DNA of 32,002 bases from Actinomycetota bacterium (GCA_003134505.1 PLBK01000021.1:253520-285521); one strand, 5' to 3'. Positions 6,929-14,969 are shown, counted from the stretch's first letter. Notes: generated by a model not told the origin, from the letters alone. Made by a program: numbers and translations.

Positions 6929-8356
6929 TCAGACGACGTAGCTGACCTCGCCGGCCGCGTCGGCGAACCGGGGCACGTCCTCGGCGGCCTCGACCAGGCG
7001 CGCAACGGCCTCCCGCAGCCTGGCGGGCGGGAGGACGAACGGGAGGCGGAGAAAGCGCTCGAGGGTCCCGTCGATCCCGAAGCGAGGGCCCGGCACGATG
7101 CGCACGCCGGCGCGGGCCGCTGCGCCCATCAGCGACGTGCTCGAGCGGTCGATGGCGATCCAGAGGGACAGGCCGCCCTCCGGACGGGCGAACGTCCAGG
7201 CCGGCAGCTCGGCGGCGAGGGCGCTCGTGAGCACCTCGAGCTGGGCGGCGAGCCGGCGCCGCCGCTCGCGCAGGAGCGCCTCGTGGCCGTCGAGCAGCCG
7301 CAGCGCGACGAGCTGTTCGAGCACGGGATTGGCGATGTCCATGCTCGGCCTGGCCGCGCCCAGCCGCTGGATCAGCGACGGAGCGGCCCGAAGCCAGCCG
7401 ATTCGGAGGCCGCCCCAGGCGCTCTTGCTCAGGCCTCCGATCGAGATGACGCGCTCGGGAGCGTGCACGGCCAGCGGCTCGGCGTCCGGGAGGCTGCCGT
7501 CGAGCGACAGCCCGAGGTAGCTCTCGTCGGCGATCACGAGCGTGTCGACGGCCGTCGCCGCCCGGGCGAGCGCGGTGCGGGCAGACGACCGCATCAGCCG
7601 GCCGGTCGGGTTCTGGAAGTCCGGGGTGAAGTAGGCGAGGCGCGGAAGCGTCTGGCGGAAGGCGGCCTCGATCAGCTCCTCGTCCCAGCCGTCGCCGATC
7701 GGGACGGTGACGAGCCGCGCGGACCCGGCCCGGAAGGAGTCGACGGCGTTCGGATAGGTCGGCGACTCGACGAGGACGGTCGCCCCCGGCGAGACCAGGA
7801 CCTGGGAGGCGAGGGCGATGGCACCTTGAGCGCCGCTCGTGATCATCACCTCGTCGACGCTCGTCGCCAGACCGCGGCGCCGGTAGTGCTCGGCAACGGC
7901 CTCGCGTAGCTCGGGCAGGCCGAGCACCCGGTACCCGTCGCCCGCGAGGTAGCGCGGGAGCTGCTCGACGGCATCCGCAGCGGCGGCCAGGAACGGCTCG
8001 CGGATCGGCCCGGGGGCTGCGATGCTCAGGTCGATCAGATCACCCGCCGCCTCGCCGCCGAGCCACGAGGGATCGGCGACCGAGACGTCGGAGGGGAAGC
8101 TGGCGAAGGACCCGGCGCCGCGCCTGCTGTGGAGATAGCCCTCCTGTCGGAGCAGGCGGTAGGCGGCGCTCGTCGTCGTCCGGCTGACGCCCAGGGCGCG
8201 GGCGAGCTCACGCTCCGCGGGCAGGCGGGTTCCGAGCGGCAGCCGTCCGTCGAGGACGAGCACGCGCAGCGACGCTGCGAGTGACTGGTAGGCGGGCCCG
8301 AACGGCGGCACGTCGGGAAGAAGACGCCGCACGTGGCTGGCGCTCAGCTGCCGCAT
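6929..8356 (-). CDS. MocR-family regulator (GntR winged helix fused to aminotransferase fold)
   Basis: 475 aa from ATG 8356 (a TTG at 8395 would add 13 residues). Residues about 20-85 are a GntR winged helix (LPAERELARALGVSRTTTSA, YRLLRQEGYLHSRRGAG). The rest is a PLP-dependent aminotransferase fold: LGLPELREAVAEHYRRRGL, TSGAQGAIAL, ESPTYPN, DFQNPTGRLM, and GGLSKSAWGGLRIGW, whose Lys would bind PLP. MocR proteins sense PLP or an amine/amino acid and regulate a neighbouring gene. It is divergent from an amino-acid dehydrogenase gene with about 120 bp between, so that operon is the likely target. The SKxxWGGLRIGW form resembles the YczR subgroup, but no YczE-like membrane protein is next to it. 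Confidence 0.92.
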   Translation of the reverse strand: MRQLSASHVRRLLPDVPPFGPAYQSLAASLRVLVLDGRLPLGTRLPAERELARALGVSRTTTSAAYRLLRQEGYLHSRRGAGSFASFPSDVSVADPSWLGGEAAGDLIDLSIAAPGPIREPFLAAAADAVEQLPRYLAGDGYRVLGLPELREAVAEHYRRRGLATSVDEVMITSGAQGAIALASQVLVSPGATVLVESPTYPNAVDSFRAGSARLVTVPIGDGWDEELIEAAFRQTLPRLAYFTPDFQNPTGRLMRSSARTALARAATAVDTLVIADESYLGLSLDGSLPDAEPLAVHAPERVISIGGLSKSAWGGLRIGWLRAAPSLIQRLGAARPSMDIANPVLEQLVALRLLDGHEALLRERRRRLAAQLEVLTSALAAELPAWTFARPEGGLSLWIAIDRSSTSLMGAAARAGVRIVPGPRFGIDGTLERFLRLPFVLPPARLREAVARLVEAAEDVPRFADAAGEVSYVV

Positions 8357-8373
8357 GAGGCCAGTATCCGAGA

Positions 8374-8425
8374 ATTGGCGCTGGTGTCCAGCCAAACATC
8401 ATGCCAATCTCTCCGCAATGGCGCT
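8374..8425. promoter_or_regulatory. Candidate MocR operator region
   Basis: The divergent promoter region has two direct boxes, ATTGGCGCT (8374-8382) and AATGGCGCT (8417-8425), whose starts are 43 bp apart, about four helical turns. Between them lie two inverted half-boxes, GCCAA (8391-8395) and GCCAAT (8403-8408). Direct repeats spaced by whole turns are typical of MocR dimers. The assignment is inference. Confidence 0.4.
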
Positions 8426-8480
8426 TAACTTGGTGCTCGTCCTGCTGCTCTGGGTCCCCCTGGCAGCGAGGGCCCGATGA
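8418..8480 (+). CDS. Leu/Val-rich 20-codon leader peptide, overlapping the dehydrogenase start
   Basis: ATG 8418 opens a 20-codon frame with 7 Leu and 3 Val (MALNLVLVLLLWVPLAARAR). It stops at TGA 8478-8480, overlapping the dehydrogenase ATG (8477) as ATGA. Its leucine codons include CTT and TTG, which are uncommon in this GC-rich DNA. A peptide rich in the substrate amino acids directly ahead of a Leu/Phe/Val dehydrogenase resembles an attenuation or translational-coupling leader. There is no clear ribosome binding site, so it may be leaderless or not translated. A chance hydrophobic frame is the main alternative. Confidence 0.4.
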   Translation: MALNLVLVLLLWVPLAARAR

Positions 8481-9556
8481 GCGAGAATCGCCCCATGGAC
8501 GGGCCGGGAGAGCTCGAGCGCGTGATCGAGGACTGGGACGGAGAGCAAGTCGTCGTCCACTTCGACGCGGCGTCGGACACCTGGATGTTCGTCTGCATCC
8601 ACTCGCGGCGGCTCGGCCCGGCGGGCGGTGGCACGCGGATGAAGGTCTACGGCAGCCCGGCGGAGGCGCTCCGTGACGGGACGCGCCTGGCGGCTGGCAT
8701 GACGGTGAAGTTCGCCGTCGCGGGGCTTCCGTTCGGCGGCGGCAAGGCGGTCCTGGCCGTGCCCAGTCTGCCGACCGGGGAGGAGCGGCGGGTGCTGCTG
8801 CACAGGTACGCCGACCTCGTCTGCTCGCTCGGCGGCAACTACCTCACCGGCTGCGACATGAACACGACGCCGGCCGACCTCGACGTGGTCTACGAGACCT
8901 GCCCGCATGTCTTCGGCCGGAGCGGCGGTTCCGGGGAGCCGGGGCCGTTCACCGCGCGCGGCGTCTTTCACGGCATCCGCGCGAGCGTCGCCCACGTGCA
9001 CGGCTCGCCGTCGCTCGAGGGCAGAACGGTGCTCGTCCAGGGCGTCGGCAGCGTCGGGGCGAGGCTCGCGGCCCTCCTGGCCGAGGCCGGGGCCGACCTC
9101 GTCGTCTCCGACGCCGACTGCGAGCGAGCCGCCGACGTGGCCGGCCGGCTCGGCGCGAGAGTCGTTCCCGCGGAGACGGCGCTCGGGACCGACTGCGACG
9201 TCTACGCGCCCTGCGCGACAGGCGGCACCCTCTCGGCCGCGACGATTCCCGGCCTGCGCTGCCGGATCGTCGCGGGCGCCGCGAACAACCAGCTCGCCGA
9301 GCCCGCCGACGCCGACCGGCTGCGCGACCGCGGCATCCTCTACGCGCCCGACTTCGTGATCAACGCCGGCGGCGTCTTCCACAACGTCGGCCGCGAGTCG
9401 CTCGGCTGGGGCGATCCCGAGGTCGACCGCGCGCTCGAGGGGATCGGCGACACGCTCGGAGAGATCTTCGAGCGCAGCGAGGCCGAGGGCATCTCGACCG
9501 GGCAGGCGGCGCAGAAGCTCGCCGACCGGCGGCTCAGCACGGGGCTGCCGGGGTGA
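8477..9556 (+). CDS. Leucine/phenylalanine/valine dehydrogenase family
   Basis: 359 aa from ATG 8477, with GCGAGGGCCC upstream. The family oxidatively deaminates branched-chain or aromatic L-amino acids with NAD+ to the 2-oxo acid and ammonia. The N-terminal domain has RRLGPAGGGTRM, K78 in GMTVKFA and K90 in GGGKAVL, matching the two catalytic lysines 12 residues apart in leucine dehydrogenase. The NAD-binding domain has VQGVGSVGARLAALL and an acidic VSDAD. AGAANNQL and FVINAGGV follow as in the family. Substrate preference between Leu, Val and Phe is not clear from motifs. It overlaps the next gene by 4 bp (GTGA) and is divergent from a MocR regulator. Confidence 0.93.
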   Translation: MSENRPMDGPGELERVIEDWDGEQVVVHFDAASDTWMFVCIHSRRLGPAGGGTRMKVYGSPAEALRDGTRLAAGMTVKFAVAGLPFGGGKAVLAVPSLPTGEERRVLLHRYADLVCSLGGNYLTGCDMNTTPADLDVVYETCPHVFGRSGGSGEPGPFTARGVFHGIRASVAHVHGSPSLEGRTVLVQGVGSVGARLAALLAEAGADLVVSDADCERAADVAGRLGARVVPAETALGTDCDVYAPCATGGTLSAATIPGLRCRIVAGAANNQLAEPADADRLRDRGILYAPDFVINAGGVFHNVGRESLGWGDPEVDRALEGIGDTLGEIFERSEAEGISTGQAAQKLADRRLSTGLPG

Positions 9557-10422
9557 CGGAGCAGAAGCGCTCGAAGGCTGTTCTCGTCACCGGCTGCTCG
9601 TCGGGGATCGGGCACGCGACCGCCGAGCTGCTCGCCGCCCGGGGCTGGACGGTGTACGCGACCGCCCGCCGGCCGGACTCGATCGCCGACCTAGAGGCTG
9701 GCGGCTGCCGCACGCTCCCGCTCGACGTCACCGACGAGGAGTCGATGCGGTCGGCCGTGGCCACGGTCGCGGAGGCGGAGGGCGCGGTCGGCGTCCTCGT
9801 GAACAACGCCGGCTACTCGCTCTCGGGTGCGATCGAGACGGCGTCGCCGGGGGAGGTCAGGCGCCAGTTCGAGACGAACGTCTTCGGCCTCGTCCGGATG
9901 ACCCAGCTGGTGCTGCCGGGGATGCGCGCGCAGGGCTTCGGCCGGATCGTCAACGTGAGCTCGATGGGCGGGCGGCTGACCTTCCCGGGCGGCGGCTGGT
10001 ACCACGCGACCAAGTGGGCGGTCGAGGCGCTTTCGGATGTGCTCCGCTACGAGGTCGGCGGCTTCGGGATCGACGTGGTCGTGATCGAGCCGGGGCTGAT
10101 CCGCACGCGCTTCGGCGAGACGGCGGCCGGCGGCGTCGCGGTCGAGGACGGGCCGTACGCGGCCTACAACCGGGCGGTCGCCGAGCGGACGCTCCGCGCG
10201 TACGAAGGCCCGGTGGGGCGGCTCGGCGGCGACGCGGGCTCGGTGGCGAGGGTGATCGAGAAAGCGATCTCCGCGAGGCGGCCGCGCACGCGCTACCGGG
10301 TGACGGCGAGCGCGTCCCTGTTCCTGGCGCTGCACGCGCTGCTCACCGACCGGGCCTGGGACCGGCTCGCCGGGCGGGGAATCCAGCGGCCCGGAGGCCG
10401 AGCGCCGACCGAGCCGAGTTAG
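9553..10422 (+). CDS. Short-chain dehydrogenase/reductase
   Basis: 289 aa. GTG 9553 overlaps the dehydrogenase stop (GTGA), so translation is probably coupled. This is a classical SDR: TGCSSGIG nucleotide-binding motif at residues 13-20, LDVTD, NNAGYS, and the catalytic S137, Y150 and K154 (VSSMGG...WYHATK). GLIRTRFG follows the active site. ARRPDS after the second strand suggests NADP(H) preference. The substrate is unknown. The operon position suggests it could act on the oxo acid or a related compound made by the amino-acid dehydrogenase, but this is inference. A separate SnoaL-like gene follows after 33 bp. Confidence 0.9.
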   Translation: MTEQKRSKAVLVTGCSSGIGHATAELLAARGWTVYATARRPDSIADLEAGGCRTLPLDVTDEESMRSAVATVAEAEGAVGVLVNNAGYSLSGAIETASPGEVRRQFETNVFGLVRMTQLVLPGMRAQGFGRIVNVSSMGGRLTFPGGGWYHATKWAVEALSDVLRYEVGGFGIDVVVIEPGLIRTRFGETAAGGVAVEDGPYAAYNRAVAERTLRAYEGPVGRLGGDAGSVARVIEKAISARRPRTRYRVTASASLFLALHALLTDRAWDRLAGRGIQRPGGRAPTEPS

Positions 10423-10455
10423 ACTGACGGCCCCGAATCCCGCAAGGAGGCGCTC

Positions 10456-10857
10456 GTGGCCACGCAGACCGTCCCGCTGTCGAGGGACCAGCTCGCAGCC
10501 CTACCGGACAGCTACTTCAAGGCCGTCGACAAACAGGACGTCGACGCGATCCTGTCGCACTTCGCCGACGATGCCGTGCTCACCGTCCAGACGGATCACG
10601 CCGTGTTCGGCGGCGCGGACGAGATCCGGCGCATGTTCACCGACTTCTGCGACAACTCCGTCTCGATCTTCCACGAGATCAAGAACATCGTCGTCGAGCC
10701 CGACGCCGGCAAGGTCGCGACCGAGCAGAGCTACGTCGGCGAGCTGAACGACGGGACGAAGAACGACATGCACAACTGCAACTTCTTCGACGTCGACGCC
10801 GAGGGCAAGTTCTCCCGCGTGATCATCTGGATGGCGGGCACGAACCCGCTCAAGTAG
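10456..10857 (+). CDS. SnoaL/NTF2-like protein
   Basis: 133 aa. GTG 10456 is preceded by CAAGGAGGCG. The pattern SYFKAVDKQDVDAILSHFADDAVLTVQT, then FGGADEIRRMF, DFCDNSVSIFHEIKN and FFDVDAEGKFSRVIIWM, is that of the NTF2-like alpha+beta barrel (SnoaL/DUF4440 group). These small proteins bind or isomerise hydrophobic ligands, or are of unknown function. It follows the SDR closely in the same direction and may be co-transcribed. The Asp/His residues lining the pocket cannot be assigned with confidence. Confidence 0.8.
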   Translation: MATQTVPLSRDQLAALPDSYFKAVDKQDVDAILSHFADDAVLTVQTDHAVFGGADEIRRMFTDFCDNSVSIFHEIKNIVVEPDAGKVATEQSYVGELNDGTKNDMHNCNFFDVDAEGKFSRVIIWMAGTNPLK

Positions 10858-10925
10858 GTCCCTAACAGGGAACGGCGTTGCGGCGTCGTAGCCTACGAAC
10901 AGGGAGTCGTTCGACTGGGGAGGTC

Positions 10926-11768
10926 ATGATCGTGCGGAAGATCCTGCTGGTCGCACTCGCGCTGGCGCTGCCGGCGTTCGGCGGCGTGGCGCTGGCGAGC
11001 TCGTCGGCGTCCTCGGCGTGCAACGGCTCACAGCTGAGCGGCTCGTTCAAGGTGATCCCCGGGAGTCCCGCCGCCGGCAGCATCTCGTACCGGCTGACGC
11101 TGCTGAACAAGTCCCGGTCGACCTGCTTCGTCACCGGCATTCCCGCGGTCGTCCTGCTCGACAAGCAGGGCAAGGCTCTCCCGACCTCGGTGCGGCCGGC
11201 CAGACCCGGGATCGCCACCTCGGCCAAGGTCGACCTGACACCCGGGTCGGCCGCGATTGCCGACGCCAGGTTCAGCCCCGACGTCCCCGGCGTGGGCGAG
11301 GGGCACCCCGGCCCCTGCGAGAAGACCGCGTACTGGCTTGCGGTCAGTCCGGCCCCCGGCGGCGGCAGCGTGCGGGCCCCGATCAGCCCGCCGACCCCCG
11401 TGTGCGAGAAGGGCCGACTGTCGTTTTCGCTCCTGACGGCGGCCCCGGCGTCGTACTCGACGTGCCTCGAGACCGCTCCGACGACCGCCGCCATGCTGGC
11501 CTGCATCAACACCGAGTACAAGCGGGTCAGCGCGCTGCTGACCACCGTCTACCGGAAGCTGCTCGGCACGGCCGGCGTCGACAGGCAGAAGCTTGCCGCG
11601 GCCGAGAGCCGCTGGATGGCGTTCCGTGACGCCGACTGCAAGTTCGCGGGCTCGTTGAACGCGGGCGGATCGCTCGAGTCGGTCGACGTGGGCACCTGCC
11701 TGATCGACGACACGACGGCGCGGATCAAGCAGCTGCAGCTCTACCAGCAGTCGGCGGCCCCGCACTAG
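10926..11768 (+). CDS. Secreted DUF4232-LprI fusion protein
   Basis: 280 aa from ATG 10926. GGGGAGG ends only 2 nt before it, so GTG 10932, 8 nt away, may be the true start. A signal peptide (IVRKILLVALALALPAFGGVALA) is followed by a DUF4232-like domain at about 30-165 (YRLTLLNKSRSTCFVTGIPAV...). The C-terminal domain at about 175-275 resembles the lysozyme-inhibitor LprI/DUF1311 fold: STCLETAPTTAAMLACINTEYKRVSALL, ESRWMAFRDADCKF and TCLIDDTTAR, with its conserved cysteines. LprI-type proteins inhibit C-type lysozymes in some bacteria. Whether this fusion does so is unknown. It acts outside the membrane. Confidence 0.8.
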   Translation: MIVRKILLVALALALPAFGGVALASSSASSACNGSQLSGSFKVIPGSPAAGSISYRLTLLNKSRSTCFVTGIPAVVLLDKQGKALPTSVRPARPGIATSAKVDLTPGSAAIADARFSPDVPGVGEGHPGPCEKTAYWLAVSPAPGGGSVRAPISPPTPVCEKGRLSFSLLTAAPASYSTCLETAPTTAAMLACINTEYKRVSALLTTVYRKLLGTAGVDRQKLAAAESRWMAFRDADCKFAGSLNAGGSLESVDVGTCLIDDTTARIKQLQLYQQSAAPH

Positions 11769-11819
11769 CGTGGGTAGAGTGGCGGGCTCAGACGGCAGGC
11801 ACTTGGAGGGGCGATCGCC

Positions 11820-12590
11820 CTGGCCGCCGTTCTGGCGGCGACAGCCGTCGCGGCGTCGGCGGGCAGCGTCGATCTCACGAGGACTTTCAGCACGCAGATC
11901 GCGGCGATCACCGCGAAGACGCCGGTTCCGGTGCTGCTTCCCGGCGTGCTGCCCTTCGCAGGCAAGGTGCCGAAGCTCTACGCGAGCGGCGGCCCGAGCG
12001 CGCGAGGCTGGGACCTCGAGCTCGCCGGCGCGCCGAACTGCGGCGGGGCAACGGCGTGCTTCTTCGCGTCGTTCGAGGCGAGCAAGGGCGGAAAGCTGCC
12101 GCGCAAGGCGAATCTGCGGCTCTCCGGCGGCGATCCGGCGGTCTTCCAGGCGAGCGCGTGCGGTGCGTCCTGCAGCCCGGCGACGCTCTGGTTCACCCAC
12201 GGGGGCGTGCTCTATACCTGGAGCGACAAGGTGCTGGTTGCGCAGAACGCGAAGGGGGTGCTCGCGCAGCTGGCCTCCGAGGCGATCGCGGCCGGCCCGC
12301 GCTCCGCGTCGAACAGCTACTGCAGCCCGAGCGGCGACGTCTGCATCCAGGTCGTCTCGCAGAAGACGGACGTGCTGCTCGAGATCACCACGGTGGCGAA
12401 GTACTTCACGAGCTACCGGCTCTGCGTGCACGGCCCGAAGAGCCGCGTGTGCAAGTCGTTCGGGATCCATGCCTCGGGGTCCGAGTACGGCTCGACGGTG
12501 AGCTGGACGAAGAGCTTCCCGAACCAGGGGCACGGTGTGTACCGCGCGACCTGGAGCGCGTCCGCCAAGACGCTCTCGTTCACGCGCTGA
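11820..12590 (+). CDS. Secreted protein of unknown function (start uncertain, possibly CTG)
   Basis: About 256 aa. The frame opens after TAG 11775 and reads through a hydrophobic segment (AIALAAVLAATAVAASAG) that looks like a signal peptide. No ATG, GTG or TTG lies in frame before GTG 11931, which would remove that segment. CTG 11820 is 8 nt after GGAGGGG (11805-11811) and is the best start; an indel upstream is the alternative. The mature part has at least eight cysteines (NCGGATACFF; ACGASCSP; YCSPSGDVCIQV; LCVHGPKSRVC), implying disulfides and export. I do not recognise the family. It ends 11 bp inside the convergent gene. Confidence 0.65.
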   Translation: MAAVLAATAVAASAGSVDLTRTFSTQIAAITAKTPVPVLLPGVLPFAGKVPKLYASGGPSARGWDLELAGAPNCGGATACFFASFEASKGGKLPRKANLRLSGGDPAVFQASACGASCSPATLWFTHGGVLYTWSDKVLVAQNAKGVLAQLASEAIAAGPRSASNSYCSPSGDVCIQVVSQKTDVLLEITTVAKYFTSYRLCVHGPKSRVCKSFGIHASGSEYGSTVSWTKSFPNQGHGVYRATWSASAKTLSFTR

Positions 12591-13215
12591 GCTCCACCGC
12601 CGACGGGTGGACGAGCGGCACGGCGGGATTCCAGCCGGCGCGCAGCACGGAGACGAGCGAGGGTGGCGTGATCAGCAGCGCGCGCTCGTCGGTGGGGCGT
12701 GGGCTGCGCGCGGTGTAGCCGGCCGGCGTCCAGCTGAGCAGGTGCTGCCCGAGCACGAGGCAGGGCGCACCTTCCCGTAGGACGAACACGCCGTCCGGGA
12801 GCTCGTCGGCCCGGGCCTCGTGGAGGCGATGCGCCCTTGTGTCCGGAGCGACCCGCTCGGTGTGGAGCTGCACGTCGATCGCGTCGGCGCCGATCCGGCC
12901 CGGGTGCAGCTCGCGCCAGATCGCGCCGAAGCGGTCGTAGTCCTCGCGGCGGCAGAGCGCGCAGGGGCGGTGCCCGGCCGCGAAGGCCGTTGCCTCGTCG
13001 AGGAAGAACAGCTCGGTGAAACGGCCGGGCTGCAGCAAAGGGCCTCGCTGCCAGCCGCGGAACTCGAGCCGGCAGGCGATCCAACGCCGGCCGTTGTAGC
13101 GCCGGCGGATGCGCCCGGTCCCATCGTGGAGGCAACCGCGGTTCCCGTAGACGAGCCCGCGCGCAGGATCTGAGACGAGCTCACCCAGCGGCGTGACCCG
13201 GTTCTGCAGCGGCAT
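12580..13215 (-). CDS. Conserved hypothetical protein with CxxC metal-site-like motif
   Basis: 211 aa from ATG 13215. It contains GNRGCLHDG, RRYNGRRWIACRLEFRGW, FFLDEATAFAAGHRPCALCRREDY and LPDGVFV. The GHRPCALCRR segment resembles the zinc-binding knuckle of Ada-type proteins (GxRPCxxC). A repair or DNA role is only a guess. The family appears widespread in high-GC bacteria as an uncharacterised protein. It is convergent with the upstream secreted-protein gene (11-bp overlap of the 3' ends). In the 188 bp between its start and tRNA-Thr I see no gene. Confidence 0.75.
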   Translation of the reverse strand: MPLQNRVTPLGELVSDPARGLVYGNRGCLHDGTGRIRRRYNGRRWIACRLEFRGWQRGPLLQPGRFTELFFLDEATAFAAGHRPCALCRREDYDRFGAIWRELHPGRIGADAIDVQLHTERVAPDTRAHRLHEARADELPDGVFVLREGAPCLVLGQHLLSWTPAGYTARSPRPTDERALLITPPSLVSVLRAGWNPAVPLVHPSAVELSA

Positions 13216-13403
13216 TCCGCGTGACGTTATTCGGCCCGGGTTGCCCGACGGCGAGCAGCTGCTCAACCGGCGCCGCGCCAAGCTCTCGCACACACCACTC
13301 GAGAACACATGAGGGCAGCTCTTCCACAGACAAACACTGCCATCAGTGCGCCACCGGCCCGCCGAGCAGAGCCGCGCAGGTCAGAATCGGCTCGGTTGAG
13401 CGA

Positions 13404-13476
13404 AGCCCTCTGACGGACTCGAACCGTCGACCCCCTCCTTACCATGGAGGTGCTCTACCAGCTGAGCTAAGAGGGC
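13404..13476 (-). tRNA. tRNA-Thr (anticodon GGU)
   Basis: Complete 73-nt cloverleaf on the minus strand. Acceptor GCCCTCT/AGAGGGC, T8 A9, D-arm GCTC/GAGC with AGCTGGTA loop, anticodon stem CCTCC/GGAGG with loop ATGGTAA (anticodon GGU), T-arm GACGG TTCGAGT CCGTC, discriminator T. CCA is not encoded. Its first 39 nt are repeated at 17988-18026, so it is the reconstituted integration site of the element to its right. Its -10 box (13486-13491) is element DNA. Confidence 0.95.
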
Positions 13477-13479
13477 GCT
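13438..13479. repeat. Attachment-site repeat, left (inside intact tRNA-Thr)
   Basis: 42 bp identical to 17988-18029. It covers tRNA nucleotides 39 to 1 and three bases upstream. Identity stops in the 3' side of the anticodon stem, placing the crossover near the anticodon loop. Confidence 0.9.
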
Positions 13480-13485
13480 TCGGCC

Positions 13486-13491
13486 ATTCTA
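13486..13491 (-). promoter_or_regulatory. -10 box of the reconstituted tRNA-Thr
   Basis: TAGAAT on the minus strand, 10 bp before the mature 5' end. It lies outside the 42-bp repeat, so the element supplies this promoter. Confidence 0.55.
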
Positions 13492-13528
13492 GGCGGTTTC
13501 TTGCGGCTTGCCGCAGCGACCGCGCGGC

Positions 13529-13552
13529 GGATTGGTGAGTGGATTGGTGAGT
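13529..13552 (+). repeat. Tandem arm-type repeats, left end of element
   Basis: GGATTGGTGAGT occurs twice in tandem (13529-13540, 13541-13552), 50 bp inside the left attachment repeat. A matching pair is near the right end (17869-17891). Paired short direct repeats flanking a core site are typical arm-binding sites of tyrosine integrases. Confidence 0.65.
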
Positions 13553-13790
13553 ACGGGAGCTGCCCGGCAAGGTACGGACGACGCCGTGCGGCTGGCGATG
13601 GCGCTGTAGCGTCGCGGCGTGAAGAAGCCCGACTCCGACTGCGACACGCTTGGTCTTGCGACCCTGCGAACCGCTGTCTCGGTCGGGCAAGGCGACTCTC
13701 GCAGCTCCGCCAGTCCAAGTCAAGGGACGAGTGCGTTGAGATGGCTCGGACGTTGGGGCGCGTCGTCCCTACGTGCTGGGCTGGTCGTGC

Positions 13791-14216
13791 CTATGTTTTC
13801 TGTGTGGCCTGCACTCTCAGGTAGATGGGCCCGGTGCGTGAGCAGGCGCGGAATGGGAACGGGACCAGCTTCGCCGCGGTTTGATTCGGCGGGTAGACGC
13901 GCAGGCCGGCTGCGGTCACCTGGCGGCAGGTAGAGGCCGGGAAGGTGTCTGCGTCGACGATCCGTAGCACGACGGTCGCGGTTGAGCCGCTGGCGAGGCT
14001 GACCACTCGGGGCATGTGCGTGTTGTCGCGGGACGCTGCGCTGCCGAGTTGGTGGCCGCTGAGGTTGACTGCCGAGACGCCGGGATACCCGTACAGGGTG
14101 CCCGTATGCCCCGACAGGTTCGTGAGCTTGAGGTTGTAGTACGTGCTGCCCGCCGTACCGTTGCCCTGGGTGTCGAGCCAGACGACGAGCCCGGATGGCT
14201 CGCCGTCCTCACCTAC
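13791..14216 (-). pseudogene. 5'-truncated DUF4232 gene fragment
   Basis: The frame is open from 14216 (just after an in-frame TAG) to the stop at 13791, 141 codons, with no start codon before ATG 14015. The sequence is a good DUF4232 domain: STYYNLKLTNLSGHTGTLYGYPG, VNLSGHQLGSAASRD, LASGSTATVVLRIVDADTFP and RVYPPNQTAAKLVPFPFRAC. Complete members are exported and have a signal peptide plus a linker, both missing here. It is therefore a C-terminal remnant, broken at its 5' side about 85 bp from palindrome 1. A shorter protein from 14015 could be made but would lack half the domain. A separate, complete DUF4232 protein is encoded at 10926-11768. Confidence 0.7.
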
Positions 14217-14301
14217 CTAAGAAGCGCGTAACAAGGACACCCGGGTGCTGGGTGGGTTTTGACCCCCAGTCTGCGTGGTTGATCTGTCAGGAGGCTGGCC
14301 T

Positions 14302-14327
14302 TGACGCCGTTTGGTGGTAGTGCGACA
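14302..14327 (+). repeat. Oriented palindrome 1 of the intergenic array
   Basis: Arms TGACGC/GCGACA (one mismatch) around a 14-nt core containing TTTGGTGGTAGT. Same orientation as copies 2-5. Confidence 0.6.
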
Positions 14328-14489
14328 GGGGGGAGCGCTGGGCTGCGCCAGTGTTCGCGAATGACGCCCGAGGGCATGCGCTGGATCTGACCCGACCCGA
14401 TGAGTTTCGGGTTGGCTACCGGTCTGTACGGCGTACGGGTCCAATGTTCCGTCAAGATCGACCTACGCGTGAGCGGAAAGGGGTGTGAC

Positions 14490-14897
14490 GTGGCTGAATG
14501 GGAGAAGCAGATCGGCGCCATCAACCTGATCGTCGGCGACCTGGAGCGCTCGAAGGCGTTCTATCAGGAGGTTTTCGGACTGCCCCTACAGCACGAAGAC
14601 CAGGACACGGCGATGTTCCGCTTCACCGACACCTACGTCTTCTTGCAGCGCGGTGCGGCTCATCAGGACAGCCCGTCAGATGACGCACTCAGCCTGGCGC
14701 AGAAGGGGGTCGGGCAATTCGTCATGTTCGTCGAGGACGTGGATGCGGTGCGCGACGAGTTGCACCAAGGCGACGTCGCGATAATCAGCGGCCCGGCAGA
14801 CCGCGACTGGGGCATGCGCACGCTCACCTTCGCCGATCCAGGCGGCTACACCTGGGAGATCACCCAAGAGCTGCCCCGCGCTCCCAGCCCGTCCTAG
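14490..14897 (+). CDS. VOC-superfamily (glyoxalase/bleomycin-resistance type) protein
   Basis: 135 aa. GTG 14490 is chosen for the upstream GGAAAGGGG. Residues 8-60 (INLIVGDLERSKAFYQEVFGLPLQHED, then MFRFTDTYVFLQ) and 75-125 (FVMFVEDVDAVRDELHQ, then WGMRTLTFADPGGYTWEI) are the two beta-alpha-beta-beta-beta modules of the VOC fold. These proteins bind a metal or a small molecule, and functions include glyoxalase, dioxygenase and drug binding. DPGGYTWEI carries the usual C-terminal Glu, but the typical N-terminal metal His is not clear (INLIVGD). Substrate unknown. It is the only gene between palindromes 1 and 2, so it reads like a one-gene cassette. Confidence 0.85.
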   Translation: MAEWEKQIGAINLIVGDLERSKAFYQEVFGLPLQHEDQDTAMFRFTDTYVFLQRGAAHQDSPSDDALSLAQKGVGQFVMFVEDVDAVRDELHQGDVAIISGPADRDWGMRTLTFADPGGYTWEITQELPRAPSPS

Positions 14898-14943
14898 CGC
14901 AGCACCGTCGGCTGTACGAGCGTCCTTTCGCTCGAACCAGTCT

Positions 14944-14969
14944 TGTCGCCTTTTGCGGGAAGTGCGACA
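14944..14969 (+). repeat. Oriented palindrome 2 of the intergenic array
   Basis: Perfect 6-bp arms TGTCGC/GCGACA around core CTTTTGCGGGAAGT. It sits between the stop of the VOC gene and the 3' end of the secreted-protein gene. Confidence 0.65.

Noticed and set aside
13219..13311. Short plus-strand frame (RDVIRPGLPDGEQLLNRRRA...)
   Set aside because: It looks protein-like but has no start codon and overlaps the start region of the minus-strand gene. It is too short to support as a gene.
14213..14524. Minus-strand frame opposite the VOC gene start, and an IS21-like GGGTTTTGACCCCC stretch at 14255
   Set aside because: No domain recognised. The IS21 resemblance rests on a short GC-rich motif only.
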